Shown here: positions 18,183 to 27,807 of the stretch, in pieces
How the letters are laid out: each line of letters starts with the position of its first letter
How positions within the stretch are numbered: the stretch's first letter is position 1
Assembly (NCBI GenBank): GCA_025357835.1
Contig: JANYLM010000068.1
Location: 1 to 64,000 of the forward strand
Source of the DNA: Gammaproteobacteria bacterium
GTDB lineage: Bacteria > Pseudomonadota > Gammaproteobacteria > Steroidobacterales > Steroidobacteraceae
Length of the DNA: 64,000 bases
Direction: 5' to 3'
Notes under the pieces: model-generated
Database searches by the model: none
Seen by the model: only the letters and a program-made list of their open reading frames with translations
Told to the model about the DNA's origin: nothing
Program-made: the position numbers and the translations under genes

Positions 18183-19528
18183 GAGGATTGGTTCGTCGGC
18201 AAATGGCGCTTCGCCAGATGCTGCAGTTCCTGTTGCGGCAGCTTGCCCGTGGCGTTGCGCGGCAGGCGCTCGACCATGATCAATGGGCGCGGCAGGAACA
18301 CCGCATCGATCCGCTGGCGCAATTGCTCGGTCAGCGCGGCGACGCTCAATGTCGGAGCCACCACGACGGCGCCCAGGCGCGCCACGCCGGTGGCGCCAGT
18401 GGTGCCATCGCGGAGAAAGAATACGCCATCGGCCACGCCGGGAATGGCATTCAACTGTGCGTTCAAATAACCGAATGAGCTGCGCTTGCCGGCTACGTTG
18501 ACCAAGTCGGCGGTGCGACCATGCAGTAGGAATTCATCGTCGCCCGTGATCTCGATGACATCCTGCATCGCCGTCAATTGTTCGACGTGACCGCCGTGCG
18601 CGAATACTTGGCCGTTCGAGACTTTCAGCCGTACATCCGGCCAGAGCCGCCAGGCAATCGACTCAGCGGTGCGGCGTATGGCGATCTGCCCGGTTTCGGT
18701 GGAGCCGTAAATCTCCAGCAGGCTGCTGTGGAATTTTGCCTCGACTTCGCGCGCCAGGTCTTGGCCCAGGGGCGACGTCGCCGAGACCACGAGATCCACG
18801 GGCGGCAAGTCGATCTCCGAGGCGAGTAAGGTGCGCAAGTGTACCGGAGTCGTCACCAATGCCCGCGGCTGGGGCACTGCAGCCATCGCGGCCGCGATGT
18901 CGGCGGGATAAAAGGGTCGCTCCGCGCTGAAGGAATTGCCGCTCAGCAGTGGCAGCAGTACCGTGGATTCGAAGCCGTACATGTGCTGCGCGGGCACCGT
19001 GCCGATCAGCACATGCGATCCGCCGTCCAACAGGCCCAGGCGACCGGCGGCATCGCGCACGCAGCGCGCCAGCTTGCCCCAAGTCTTCTTGTAAGGCAGC
19101 GGCATTCCGGTCGATCCGGACGTAAACACGATGGCAGCGAGCTGCGCCACCGGAATTCTTGGTACTGCCCGCGCCACGTCGTCGGCGGGCCGTTCCTCGT
19201 GATAGTAGTGTTTGGGCAGCGCGACGTCGCAGCGCTGGTCGTCGGTCAAACAGAACGCGTCCGGCGCGAAATTTGCTAACTGAGCTATCACTTCGGGGGT
19301 GTGCGTCGACGGCAATAGGCTGACACGTCCCGTCATGAGGCAAGCCGCGAGCCCCACCGTGAAGCGGTAGCGATCGGCGCACATGTTTAGTACATGATTG
19401 CCGGCGGGCAAGCTGCGGCCCAACAGAGTGGCTTCGGCCAGGAAACGTTGCATGGTGACCGGCACGCCCGCTCGGTAGGCAACTACCGTCGTGGGTTTGC
19501 TATGCGTCAGTAGAGCTACCGTGTCCAT
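18179..19528 (-). CDS. AMP-dependent acyl/aryl-ACP ligase (ApeH-like)
   Basis: 449 aa adenylate-forming enzyme. The ATP loop FTSGSTGMPLPYKKTW (about residue 135), the A5 motif IYGSTETGQ, the A8 region GRTADLVNVAGKR and the C-terminal NATGKLPQ with the catalytic Lys are all present. Aryl-polyene ligases activate the aromatic starter and load it onto the ACP. The compact N-terminus (no long leading domain) is like that group. The gene follows the membrane protein after 1 nt. The aromatic acid used cannot be predicted, and no gene making one is visible in the cluster. Confidence 0.88.
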   Translation of the reverse strand: MDTVALLTHSKPTTVVAYRAGVPVTMQRFLAEATLLGRSLPAGNHVLNMCADRYRFTVGLAACLMTGRVSLLPSTHTPEVIAQLANFAPDAFCLTDDQRCDVALPKHYYHEERPADDVARAVPRIPVAQLAAIVFTSGSTGMPLPYKKTWGKLARCVRDAAGRLGLLDGGSHVLIGTVPAQHMYGFESTVLLPLLSGNSFSAERPFYPADIAAAMAAVPQPRALVTTPVHLRTLLASEIDLPPVDLVVSATSPLGQDLAREVEAKFHSSLLEIYGSTETGQIAIRRTAESIAWRLWPDVRLKVSNGQVFAHGGHVEQLTAMQDVIEITGDDEFLLHGRTADLVNVAGKRSSFGYLNAQLNAIPGVADGVFFLRDGTTGATGVARLGAVVVAPTLSVAALTEQLRQRIDAVFLPRPLIMVERLPRNATGKLPQQELQHLAKRHLPTNQSS

Positions 19529-19529
19529 C

Positions 19530-20171
19530 TTAGGAGGCGCGAGTGGATCTCGCGAAATAAACCTTTACCGCGGCGAGTATGCCGCGGCGCTGCCCCTGCG
19601 GCAGGGCGCGCCGCCTTACGGCATATTCGGCCACGAACAGCAGTCCCATCAGCGGAATGACGCAGAAGTTGGCGAACAGCGACCAAATGCGCAGCGGCGC
19701 GCAACAGTACAGGCCGAATGTGGCCGCAGTGATCAAGACGAAGAACAGCGCCCACACAGCCGTGACGCGGCGTGTGTAGAGCACCTCTTGCGGCGAGAGG
19801 GGCCCATGTAATTTGTCCGCGAGTTGCGTGCACACTGCCACCCGATGTCCGCGTAGGGATTGGCCGAAACTGACGGCCATGAGGCTGTAAAACCCGCTCT
19901 CTTGCAGCAGATAAACCAGCGGGAAATTCTTCTCCAGCAGCGGCCAGTAGTGATGCAGTAGCAGGGCCGTGCCCGCGCCGGCCGGCAGTACCGCCCAGCG
20001 AGGCAAGCCGCGCCAGATCAGAAGTAGACCGATCATCAGCACCGGCGCCAAGGCCAGAGCCACCGCCAAATCGCGAGTCTTTGCGACCGAATTGCCGTAG
20101 TGGGCGAGCGCTGCGTACGCAATAAGGAGTACGAGTATCGCAGCCAGCTGCAGTCTACGCCGCCCGCGCAT
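19530..20171 (-). CDS. COG4648-type inner-membrane protein of aryl-polyene clusters (ApeG-like)
   Basis: 213 aa with about six hydrophobic helices and Arg/Lys-rich ends. It matches the COG4648 family recalled from aryl-polyene clusters, with phrases such as HYWPLLEKNFPLVYLLQESGF and YTRRVTAVWALFF. The biochemical role of the family is not known to me. A role in product transfer or complex assembly at the membrane is likely from constant linkage. It starts 2 nt after the ACP gene. Confidence 0.75.
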   Translation of the reverse strand: MRGRRRLQLAAILVLLIAYAALAHYGNSVAKTRDLAVALALAPVLMIGLLLIWRGLPRWAVLPAGAGTALLLHHYWPLLEKNFPLVYLLQESGFYSLMAVSFGQSLRGHRVAVCTQLADKLHGPLSPQEVLYTRRVTAVWALFFVLITAATFGLYCCAPLRIWSLFANFCVIPLMGLLFVAEYAVRRRALPQGQRRGILAAVKVYFARSTRAS

Positions 20172-20173
20172 CG

Positions 20174-20476
20174 CTACTTCGCCCTGTGTGCCGCAATGTA
20201 CTCTGCTAGGTGCCTCAGGGAGCGGAAGATCTGCTGGTTCTCCTGACTGTCGGCGCGCAATTGAACGCCGTACTGCTTGGAGACTATCAGCGCCACCTCC
20301 AAGATATCGATAGAGTCGAGCCCCAATCCCTCGCCGTACAATGGCGCCTCGGGGTCGATATCCTGCGGTTCGACGTCCAAGTTCAGGGCTTGGACGAACA
20401 GGGTGGCAATTTCCCGCTGCAGACCGACATCGGTCAGGGGCGCCGGCTGTTGCTTGAGCGACGCGTTGTCGGACAT
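20174..20476 (-). CDS. Acyl carrier protein of the cluster
   Basis: 100 aa, somewhat longer than a housekeeping ACP because of a ~15-residue polar N-terminal extension. The phosphopantetheine site is LGLDSIDILEV, with Ser55 as attachment point, followed by the usual helix II acidic face. It is the first gene behind a good sigma-70-like promoter and the only ACP visible in the cluster. Characterised aryl-polyene clusters often have two. Confidence 0.93.
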   Translation of the reverse strand: MSDNASLKQQPAPLTDVGLQREIATLFVQALNLDVEPQDIDPEAPLYGEGLGLDSIDILEVALIVSKQYGVQLRADSQENQQIFRSLRHLAEYIAAHRAK

Positions 20477-20512
20477 AGGCTAGGCTTTCGATTGGGGTGC
20501 TAAGTTGCGGGC

Positions 20513-20540
20513 ATTATATAGGTGCGGGCCTAAGCGGCAA
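20513..20540 (-). promoter_or_regulatory. Sigma-70-type promoter of the main lipid operon
   Basis: Reading the minus strand, TTGCCG (20540-20535), a 16-base spacer and TATAAT (20518-20513) lie 37 bases upstream of the ACP start. The -10 box is a perfect match. It lies in the only sizeable gap (143 bases) of the minus-strand block, so the ACP-to-ketoreductase genes probably form their own transcript. Confidence 0.6.
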
Positions 20541-20619
20541 CCCGCGGGCCAAGCGGGGACCTTAGCCCCAGTTCGGGCGCTCGGCAGGTCAGTTTGTCCG
20601 GCTGTACGGCCTACCGGCC

Positions 20620-21435
20620 TCAGGGCTGGCCGGGCGGCGGATTGACCGGCGAGGCCCGGCGCCGCGCCATCAATAATGGCAGGCGCAGGGCGAATCCCAG
20701 AAATAGCCTACAGTGCATCCATGTCAGCAAGGCATTGTCGCGCCAGTAGTTGAAGTGGGATACCCCACCCTCCTCGGGGCGAAAGTAGCGTACCGGGGCG
20801 GGGAGATTGATGGGGCGTACACCGCGCCAGCATAGGCGCACCACCGCTTCCACGTCGAAGTCGAAGCGCCGCATCCAGGGCTGCCGACGCATCACGGTAA
20901 TTAAAGCGTCGATGGGATACACGCGAAAGCCATACAAGGAGTCGTGGATACCGGCCCACAGAGTCTCGAGGTTGGCCCACCAATTCGAGATTCGGCGGCC
21001 CTTGACCCTGATCCCCGGTGCGCTGGCATCGAATACCGGGCGGCCCAGCACCATGGCATCCGGTTCGGCCAACGATGTCCGCATGAATGCCCCAATACAC
21101 TCGGCAGGATGCTGGCCGTCGGAATCCATGGTCAGCGCGTGAGTGAACCCCTGGGCTTGCGCCTCGCGCAGTCCAAACAGCACAGCGGCACCCTTGCCGC
21201 GATTCTTCGCCAGCACGAATACTCGCAAGCCGGGCTCCGCCGCAGCCATGGCCAATAAATTTTGCGCGGATTGATCGGTGCTGCCGTCGACCACTACCCA
21301 GACCGGAGTCCATTGATCGAGTGCGCCGCGCACCGTGGCAATCACCTTGGGGCCGGGGTTGTAACTTGGGATGAGCACCAAGTGAGTCTTAGAGGGCGGC
21401 GGCTTGGCGGATTTGTTAGACACCCGGGCGTCCAT
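20620..21435 (-). CDS. Family 2 glycosyltransferase
   Basis: 271 aa. The GT-A fold motifs are HLVLIPSYNPG at the start, VVVDGSTDQSA (nucleotide-binding Asp) and LTMDSDGQHP (metal-binding DxD equivalent), then KGRRISN in the acceptor region. There is one weak hydrophobic stretch near the C-terminus. It starts 3 nt after the PlsC-type gene. In aryl-polyene clusters glycosyltransferases add a sugar to the lipid anchor. Together with the PlsC-type enzyme it may build the glycolipid on which the polyene chain is placed. Confidence 0.87.
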   Translation of the reverse strand: MDARVSNKSAKPPPSKTHLVLIPSYNPGPKVIATVRGALDQWTPVWVVVDGSTDQSAQNLLAMAAAEPGLRVFVLAKNRGKGAAVLFGLREAQAQGFTHALTMDSDGQHPAECIGAFMRTSLAEPDAMVLGRPVFDASAPGIRVKGRRISNWWANLETLWAGIHDSLYGFRVYPIDALITVMRRQPWMRRFDFDVEAVVRLCWRGVRPINLPAPVRYFRPEEGGVSHFNYWRDNALLTWMHCRLFLGFALRLPLLMARRRASPVNPPPGQP

Positions 21436-21438
21436 GCC

Positions 21439-22203
21439 TCAGGCGTGCTTCAGCCAACGCGATTGCAGAGCACCCTTGAGCTGCTGCCGGTAGTACCGAT
21501 CGAGTTCGGCTGTAAATGCCGGGACGTCCGATGGCGGGTCGAAGCGCTTGCCCAGCCGGACTCGGTAGACGATGGGCAATTCAGGCCGGCGGAATAGCGG
21601 CCAACCCTTGCTCAAGAAGGGTGAATCGGTCTCTATCACCAGGGTCTGCACCGGCACATGAGCGTGTTTCGAGATCAGACCCACGCTCCCGACCAAGGAA
21701 TTTATCGGCGCCTGAGTGGTGCGTGTGCCCTCGGGGAACAACAATAGGACTCCGCCGTTGCGCAAATGGGCCACCGACTCCTTGACCATGTGACGCGACG
21801 AGTCATTGCGAACATAGCGTGCGAGACGCGAACCGGCGCCGAGAAACACATTGCGCATGAGTGCCGATTTCATCACGCATACGATGTTCGGATGACGAGT
21901 CAGAATTAGCAGCGCATCGATCAGGCAGGGATGATTGGGTGCCAAGATTACCGGGGGGCCTTCCTTAAGCGAGTCGATGTCGCGCAAATCCAATCGATAG
22001 GTGCCGGTGACGGACAGAGACCAGGCATAGAGGCGAAAACCCACCATGATGCCGCCGCGCCCGACCGCAGTGCCGATGCGTTGCGGAAGAATGTAATACA
22101 TGGGCAGCGCAAACACCGACCAGCTCAGGCAGATGAGCCCCAGCAGCGTCAGCGAACTATAGAGTGCGAAATACTCATAGATGATTTTCAGAGGACGCAG
22201 CAT
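21439..22203 (-). CDS. 1-acylglycerol-3-phosphate acyltransferase family protein (PlsC-type)
   Basis: 254 aa with an N-terminal membrane helix. The catalytic APNHPCLID (His-x4-Asp) occurs at about residue 88 and the acceptor motif LLFPEGTRTTQ at about 155. The family moves an acyl group onto a glycerol- or sugar-linked hydroxyl. It lies 12 nt after the mipA stop and 3 nt before the GT2 gene, so these three may be one transcript that reads towards the ACP promoter. A housekeeping phospholipid role cannot be excluded. Confidence 0.88.
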   Translation of the reverse strand: MLRPLKIIYEYFALYSSLTLLGLICLSWSVFALPMYYILPQRIGTAVGRGGIMVGFRLYAWSLSVTGTYRLDLRDIDSLKEGPPVILAPNHPCLIDALLILTRHPNIVCVMKSALMRNVFLGAGSRLARYVRNDSSRHMVKESVAHLRNGGVLLLFPEGTRTTQAPINSLVGSVGLISKHAHVPVQTLVIETDSPFLSKGWPLFRRPELPIVYRVRLGKRFDPPSDVPAFTAELDRYYRQQLKGALQSRWLKHA

Positions 22204-22215
22204 GGGTGCGGGTGC

Positions 22216-23079
22216 TCAATCGGGTACTTCGACCATTTGCGACGACCGGCTGATTATCCATGAAATACCTATCCCACCGGACACGTAGCTTTTGCGCTGC
22301 ACCAGGGGACTGTCGACAAAGGTTGCGCCGTATAAGGTGTCATAACGCACGTAGGCACCCACCCAAAACCGCGGAAAACGTTTCGATAAGGCGGAAATGA
22401 ACTGAGTTCCGGCGTAACCGCTGTCCGCCTTGTAGACGGGGCGAGTTGCAGTCGCATATTGAGGCGCAACCGAATAGAAGTAGTCATGATAGCGGCGCTC
22501 GGCGAACAGCGGGCCGGTCAAGATGCCGAGATTCCAGCCCTCGAATCCCAAGGGATTCTTGATGTCGAGAGCCAGCCGCGGACTGAACGTCCATCCGATG
22601 ATTTTGGGCGACGCTTCAACCGTCAGCGCGGCACGCACCGGCATGCGCAAATCGAGTTTCACTCCGGCGTCCTTACTGCGCATCAGGTGCAAATCGAACG
22701 AAGGTCCCAGCTCCACCGTGGACTTAAGGTCAGGCATGCCGCTGCGTTCGTGGTCGTTGCGCACCGGGGTGGTTGCGTCGAAACTGAGATTCAGCTCGAA
22801 ACGATCTTGATTGAACAAGGTGCCGCGTATGCCGTCGCGGTTCGCCTTCAAGAACTTGCCGTTGTACAAGAGATAAGGAAGCGGCAGGGGATAGGCGTGA
22901 ACCGTATCGGAACCCCGGTAGTCGTCAAACGCGATGGCGCCCAGCCCAAGCCCGAATTCGTAAAGTGGTTCCTCCTTGGCCTGGGCGCAGTGCGTCCAGC
23001 ATGCGGCCGCAAGCAGCGCGGCCGCGCATCGCAGGTAATTACCGTGAAGCATAGGCGTCGCAGCCGAAGCGCGGGTCAT
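22216..23079 (-). CDS. MipA/OmpV-family outer-membrane protein
   Basis: 287 aa from ATG 23079 (ATG 23052 would also keep the signal peptide, which ends near THCAQA). A longer frame would overlap the response regulator on the other strand. The mature part starts YEFGLGLGAIAFDDYRGSD, the family signature, continues with barrel strands, and ends in a strand with WIISRSS. The family forms outer-membrane barrels, one member of which scaffolds murein enzymes. It is divergent from a two-component system, an arrangement often seen for this family, so it may be controlled by it. Confidence 0.85.
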   Translation of the reverse strand: MTRASAATPMLHGNYLRCAAALLAAACWTHCAQAKEEPLYEFGLGLGAIAFDDYRGSDTVHAYPLPLPYLLYNGKFLKANRDGIRGTLFNQDRFELNLSFDATTPVRNDHERSGMPDLKSTVELGPSFDLHLMRSKDAGVKLDLRMPVRAALTVEASPKIIGWTFSPRLALDIKNPLGFEGWNLGILTGPLFAERRYHDYFYSVAPQYATATRPVYKADSGYAGTQFISALSKRFPRFWVGAYVRYDTLYGATFVDSPLVQRKSYVSGGIGISWIISRSSQMVEVPD

Positions 23080-23082
23080 TTG

Positions 23083-23111
23083 TTGGTTGGCGAGATGGGC
23101 TCGGGCATAAT
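23083..23111 (+). promoter_or_regulatory. Sigma-70-type promoter of the two-component operon
   Basis: TTGGTT (23083-23088), 17 bases and CATAAT (23106-23111) form a plausible promoter about 98 bases before the response-regulator ATG, within the 129-base gap to the divergent mipA. Confidence 0.45.
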
Positions 23112-23208
23112 AAATCAGCCTTTCGATGTGCGTCGGGATAGCCCGTGCGAATGCCGCCAGTCTATCGTGCCGACAAACTCGGGTCCAACGTCTGTAAGAT
23201 AGCAAGCC

Positions 23209-23892
23209 ATGCACATCTTGATTGTTGAAGATGACGAAGTTGCGCGCGATTACCTGGCCAAGGCGCTGCGCGAGGTGGGACACACGGTCGATGTCGCGGG
23301 GAACGGCCTCGAGGGGCTGCATTTGGCGTCCTCCCTGGCCGTCGATCTGGCCATCGTCGATCGCATGCTGCCGAAGCTCGATGGACTCGCCTTGGTGCAA
23401 TCGCTGCGCGCCACGGGACGCAAGATGCCGGTCCTAATATTGAGTGCGCTCGGCGACGTTGACGATCGCATCACCGGACTTCGCGCCGGCGGCGATGACT
23501 ACCTGACCAAGCCATACCACATGGCGGAGTTGCTGGCGCGTATCGATGCGCTCGCCAGGCGCGGCGAGAGCGGCAGCGCGGAAGCCAACACCAAGCTGAA
23601 GCTGGCGGACCTGGAGCTGGACCGGATGACCCGCCGGGTCATGCGCAATGGCAAAAAAATCGAACTCACGGCGCGCGAATTCCAATTGCTGGAGTTCATG
23701 ATGCGCCACAGCGGGCAAGTGGTGACGCGCACCATGCTGCTCGAGGGTGTGTGGGACTATCATTTCGACCCGCAGACCAATGTGATCGACGTGCATATCA
23801 GCCGTCTGCGCCAGGCCATCGACAAAGACTTCGACAAACCCCTGTTGCACACGGTTCGTGGCGCGGGGTACAGCCTGCGCGAAGACGAATAG
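23209..23892 (+). CDS. OmpR/PhoB-type response regulator
   Basis: 227 aa. The receiver domain has the acidic pair EDD at residues 7-9, phosphoacceptor Asp51 in AIVDRMLP, and Lys101 in YLTKPYH. The C-terminal winged helix shows LTAREFQLLEFMMRHSGQVV and NVIDVHISRLRQAIDK, with RGAGYSLRE at the end. It is followed after 9 nt by its kinase. The divergent mipA-type gene is a likely target. Confidence 0.95.
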   Translation: MHILIVEDDEVARDYLAKALREVGHTVDVAGNGLEGLHLASSLAVDLAIVDRMLPKLDGLALVQSLRATGRKMPVLILSALGDVDDRITGLRAGGDDYLTKPYHMAELLARIDALARRGESGSAEANTKLKLADLELDRMTRRVMRNGKKIELTAREFQLLEFMMRHSGQVVTRTMLLEGVWDYHFDPQTNVIDVHISRLRQAIDKDFDKPLLHTVRGAGYSLREDE

Positions 23893-23901
23893 CGCGCCGA
23901 C

Positions 23902-25272
23902 GTGGGACTCGATCAACGGTTTCTAGGCGTACTCGATACTTCGCCGTTCCGTATCGCCATCGTCTACTCCATTGTGTTCGCCTGCGGCGCCGCGGCGCTC
24001 TTGGGCGCGGTTAATTTCGCCGTCTCGCGGGTGGTCGACGGCAGCACCGACAATCTAATCGAAGCGGAAGTGCAGGGCTTGCGCGAGCAAATGCTGGTCC
24101 TGTCGCGCAACGATTTTATCGAGTTGATCGAACAACGCTCGCAGGAGCAGGACGTGCGCGGCGCGGTGTACTTGATGGTGGATCCGCAGCTGCGCCCCGT
24201 CGCCGGCAATGTGCCGGCTTGGCCGACGCTCGATGCCGGCGCAGGCAAGTGGTTTCTGTTCAAAGTATCGGTGCCCTTCGGCGACGAAACGCGGGAGCAC
24301 GAAATGCGCGCGCAGCGTTTCCCACTGCCCGGCGGTTACCGAATGTTGGTGGGGCATGACGTGCAGGAGCGGCAGGACGTCAAGAGCCTGATGATGCGCG
24401 GCCTAATCGCCGCGGTGGTGCTGACGTTGCTGATGGGACTGGGCGGCGGCTTTTGGATGGGCCGGCGTATTCTGGCGCAGGCGGGCGCCATCTCGGCGGT
24501 AGCCACCCAGATCATGCGCGGCGACCTTTCGCAGCGGCTGCCGGTTCGCGACGCCGACGATGAAATAAATACCCTGGCCCGCGAAATCAACACCATGCTC
24601 GACAAGATCGAGCAACTCACGTTAGGGATGCGCACGGTGCTCGACAGCGCCGCGCACGATTTACGCACGCCGCTCAACCGCCTGCAATCCACTGCCGAGG
24701 CTGCGATGACCCAACTCGTACCCGGCTCGGCCGAGAGACGCGTTCTTGAAGGAGTATCCACCGAAGTTGATCACATGCGCAGCACCTTGGACGCTCTGCT
24801 GCGCATTGCGCTCGCCGAAACGGGCACGGTGGCACGGGAACCGGTGGATCTGTCGGAATTGGTCGCCAGCGTGGTCGAATTGTACGCGCCGGTCAGCGAG
24901 GAGCGCGGCATCATATTGGAGAGCAGCGTCTCGACGGGCGCGCAGGTTCTGGGCAGTCGGCAGTTGCTGGCTCAAGCGCTGGCGAATCTGCTCGACAATG
25001 CCATCAAGTTCACTCCCGACGGCGGGCGTATCCGGGTGCAGTTGCGCGGCTCGGCTAGCGAACCGGAAATAATCGTCGAAGACAACGGGCCGGGAATACC
25101 AGCGGATAAACGCGAGATCGTTCTGGGCCGCCGCGTGCGCTTGGACGAGGCGCGCAAATTTCCCGGTTCGGGGCTGGGGTTATCGCTGGTGGCAGCGGTG
25201 ACCAAATTGCACGGCGCGCGCCTGGTGCTGGATGACGCAGGGCCGGGCCTGCGGGTGTCGCTGAAGTTCTGA
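23902..25272 (+). CDS. Membrane sensor histidine kinase
   Basis: 456 aa from GTG 23902. A first helix (about residues 15-38), a ~130-residue periplasmic sensor region and a second helix (near 170-190) lead into a HAMP linker. The dimerisation box is VLDSAAHDLRTPLNRL with phosphorylated His252. The ATPase domain shows LANLLDNAIKFTPDGG (N box), VEDNGPGIP (G1) and GSGLGLSL (G2). The signal is unknown. It forms an operon with the response regulator. Confidence 0.93.
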   Translation: MGLDQRFLGVLDTSPFRIAIVYSIVFACGAAALLGAVNFAVSRVVDGSTDNLIEAEVQGLREQMLVLSRNDFIELIEQRSQEQDVRGAVYLMVDPQLRPVAGNVPAWPTLDAGAGKWFLFKVSVPFGDETREHEMRAQRFPLPGGYRMLVGHDVQERQDVKSLMMRGLIAAVVLTLLMGLGGGFWMGRRILAQAGAISAVATQIMRGDLSQRLPVRDADDEINTLAREINTMLDKIEQLTLGMRTVLDSAAHDLRTPLNRLQSTAEAAMTQLVPGSAERRVLEGVSTEVDHMRSTLDALLRIALAETGTVAREPVDLSELVASVVELYAPVSEERGIILESSVSTGAQVLGSRQLLAQALANLLDNAIKFTPDGGRIRVQLRGSASEPEIIVEDNGPGIPADKREIVLGRRVRLDEARKFPGSGLGLSLVAAVTKLHGARLVLDDAGPGLRVSLKF

Positions 25273-25363
25273 CGGAACCGCGACAAGGCGACCAATTCGA
25301 ACGGCGCTCTCCACCTCCTCAAGAGAGCTGACGACGGCCTGTACCAATCGCTTGCGTTTGGCC

Positions 25364-25400
25364 ATAGACAAAATCTATCGATCTGATCTAAAGAATTGAT
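25364..25400 (+). promoter_or_regulatory. OxyR-like operator upstream of katG
   Basis: ATAG-N7-CTAT (25364-25378) is a perfect outer palindrome of the OxyR site. After exactly seven bases it is followed by a degraded second copy, ATCT-N7-TGAT (25386-25400). The 4-7-4-7-4-7-4 spacing is that of a site contacted by an OxyR tetramer. It lies 110-147 bases before the catalase-peroxidase start. Confidence 0.55.
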
Positions 25401-25469
25401 TGGCTGCACGGTTGCTAGCTGACTACCGTGACTCCCGATGCTGTTCGGTGCAGTGGGGAGGTAAGTTCC

Positions 25470-27757
<2,288 letters not shown>

Positions 27758-27807
27758 AACGGAACTGAGGATGGGGGGCGATGCGTGGTGGGATGATAAC
27801 AGCTCGT

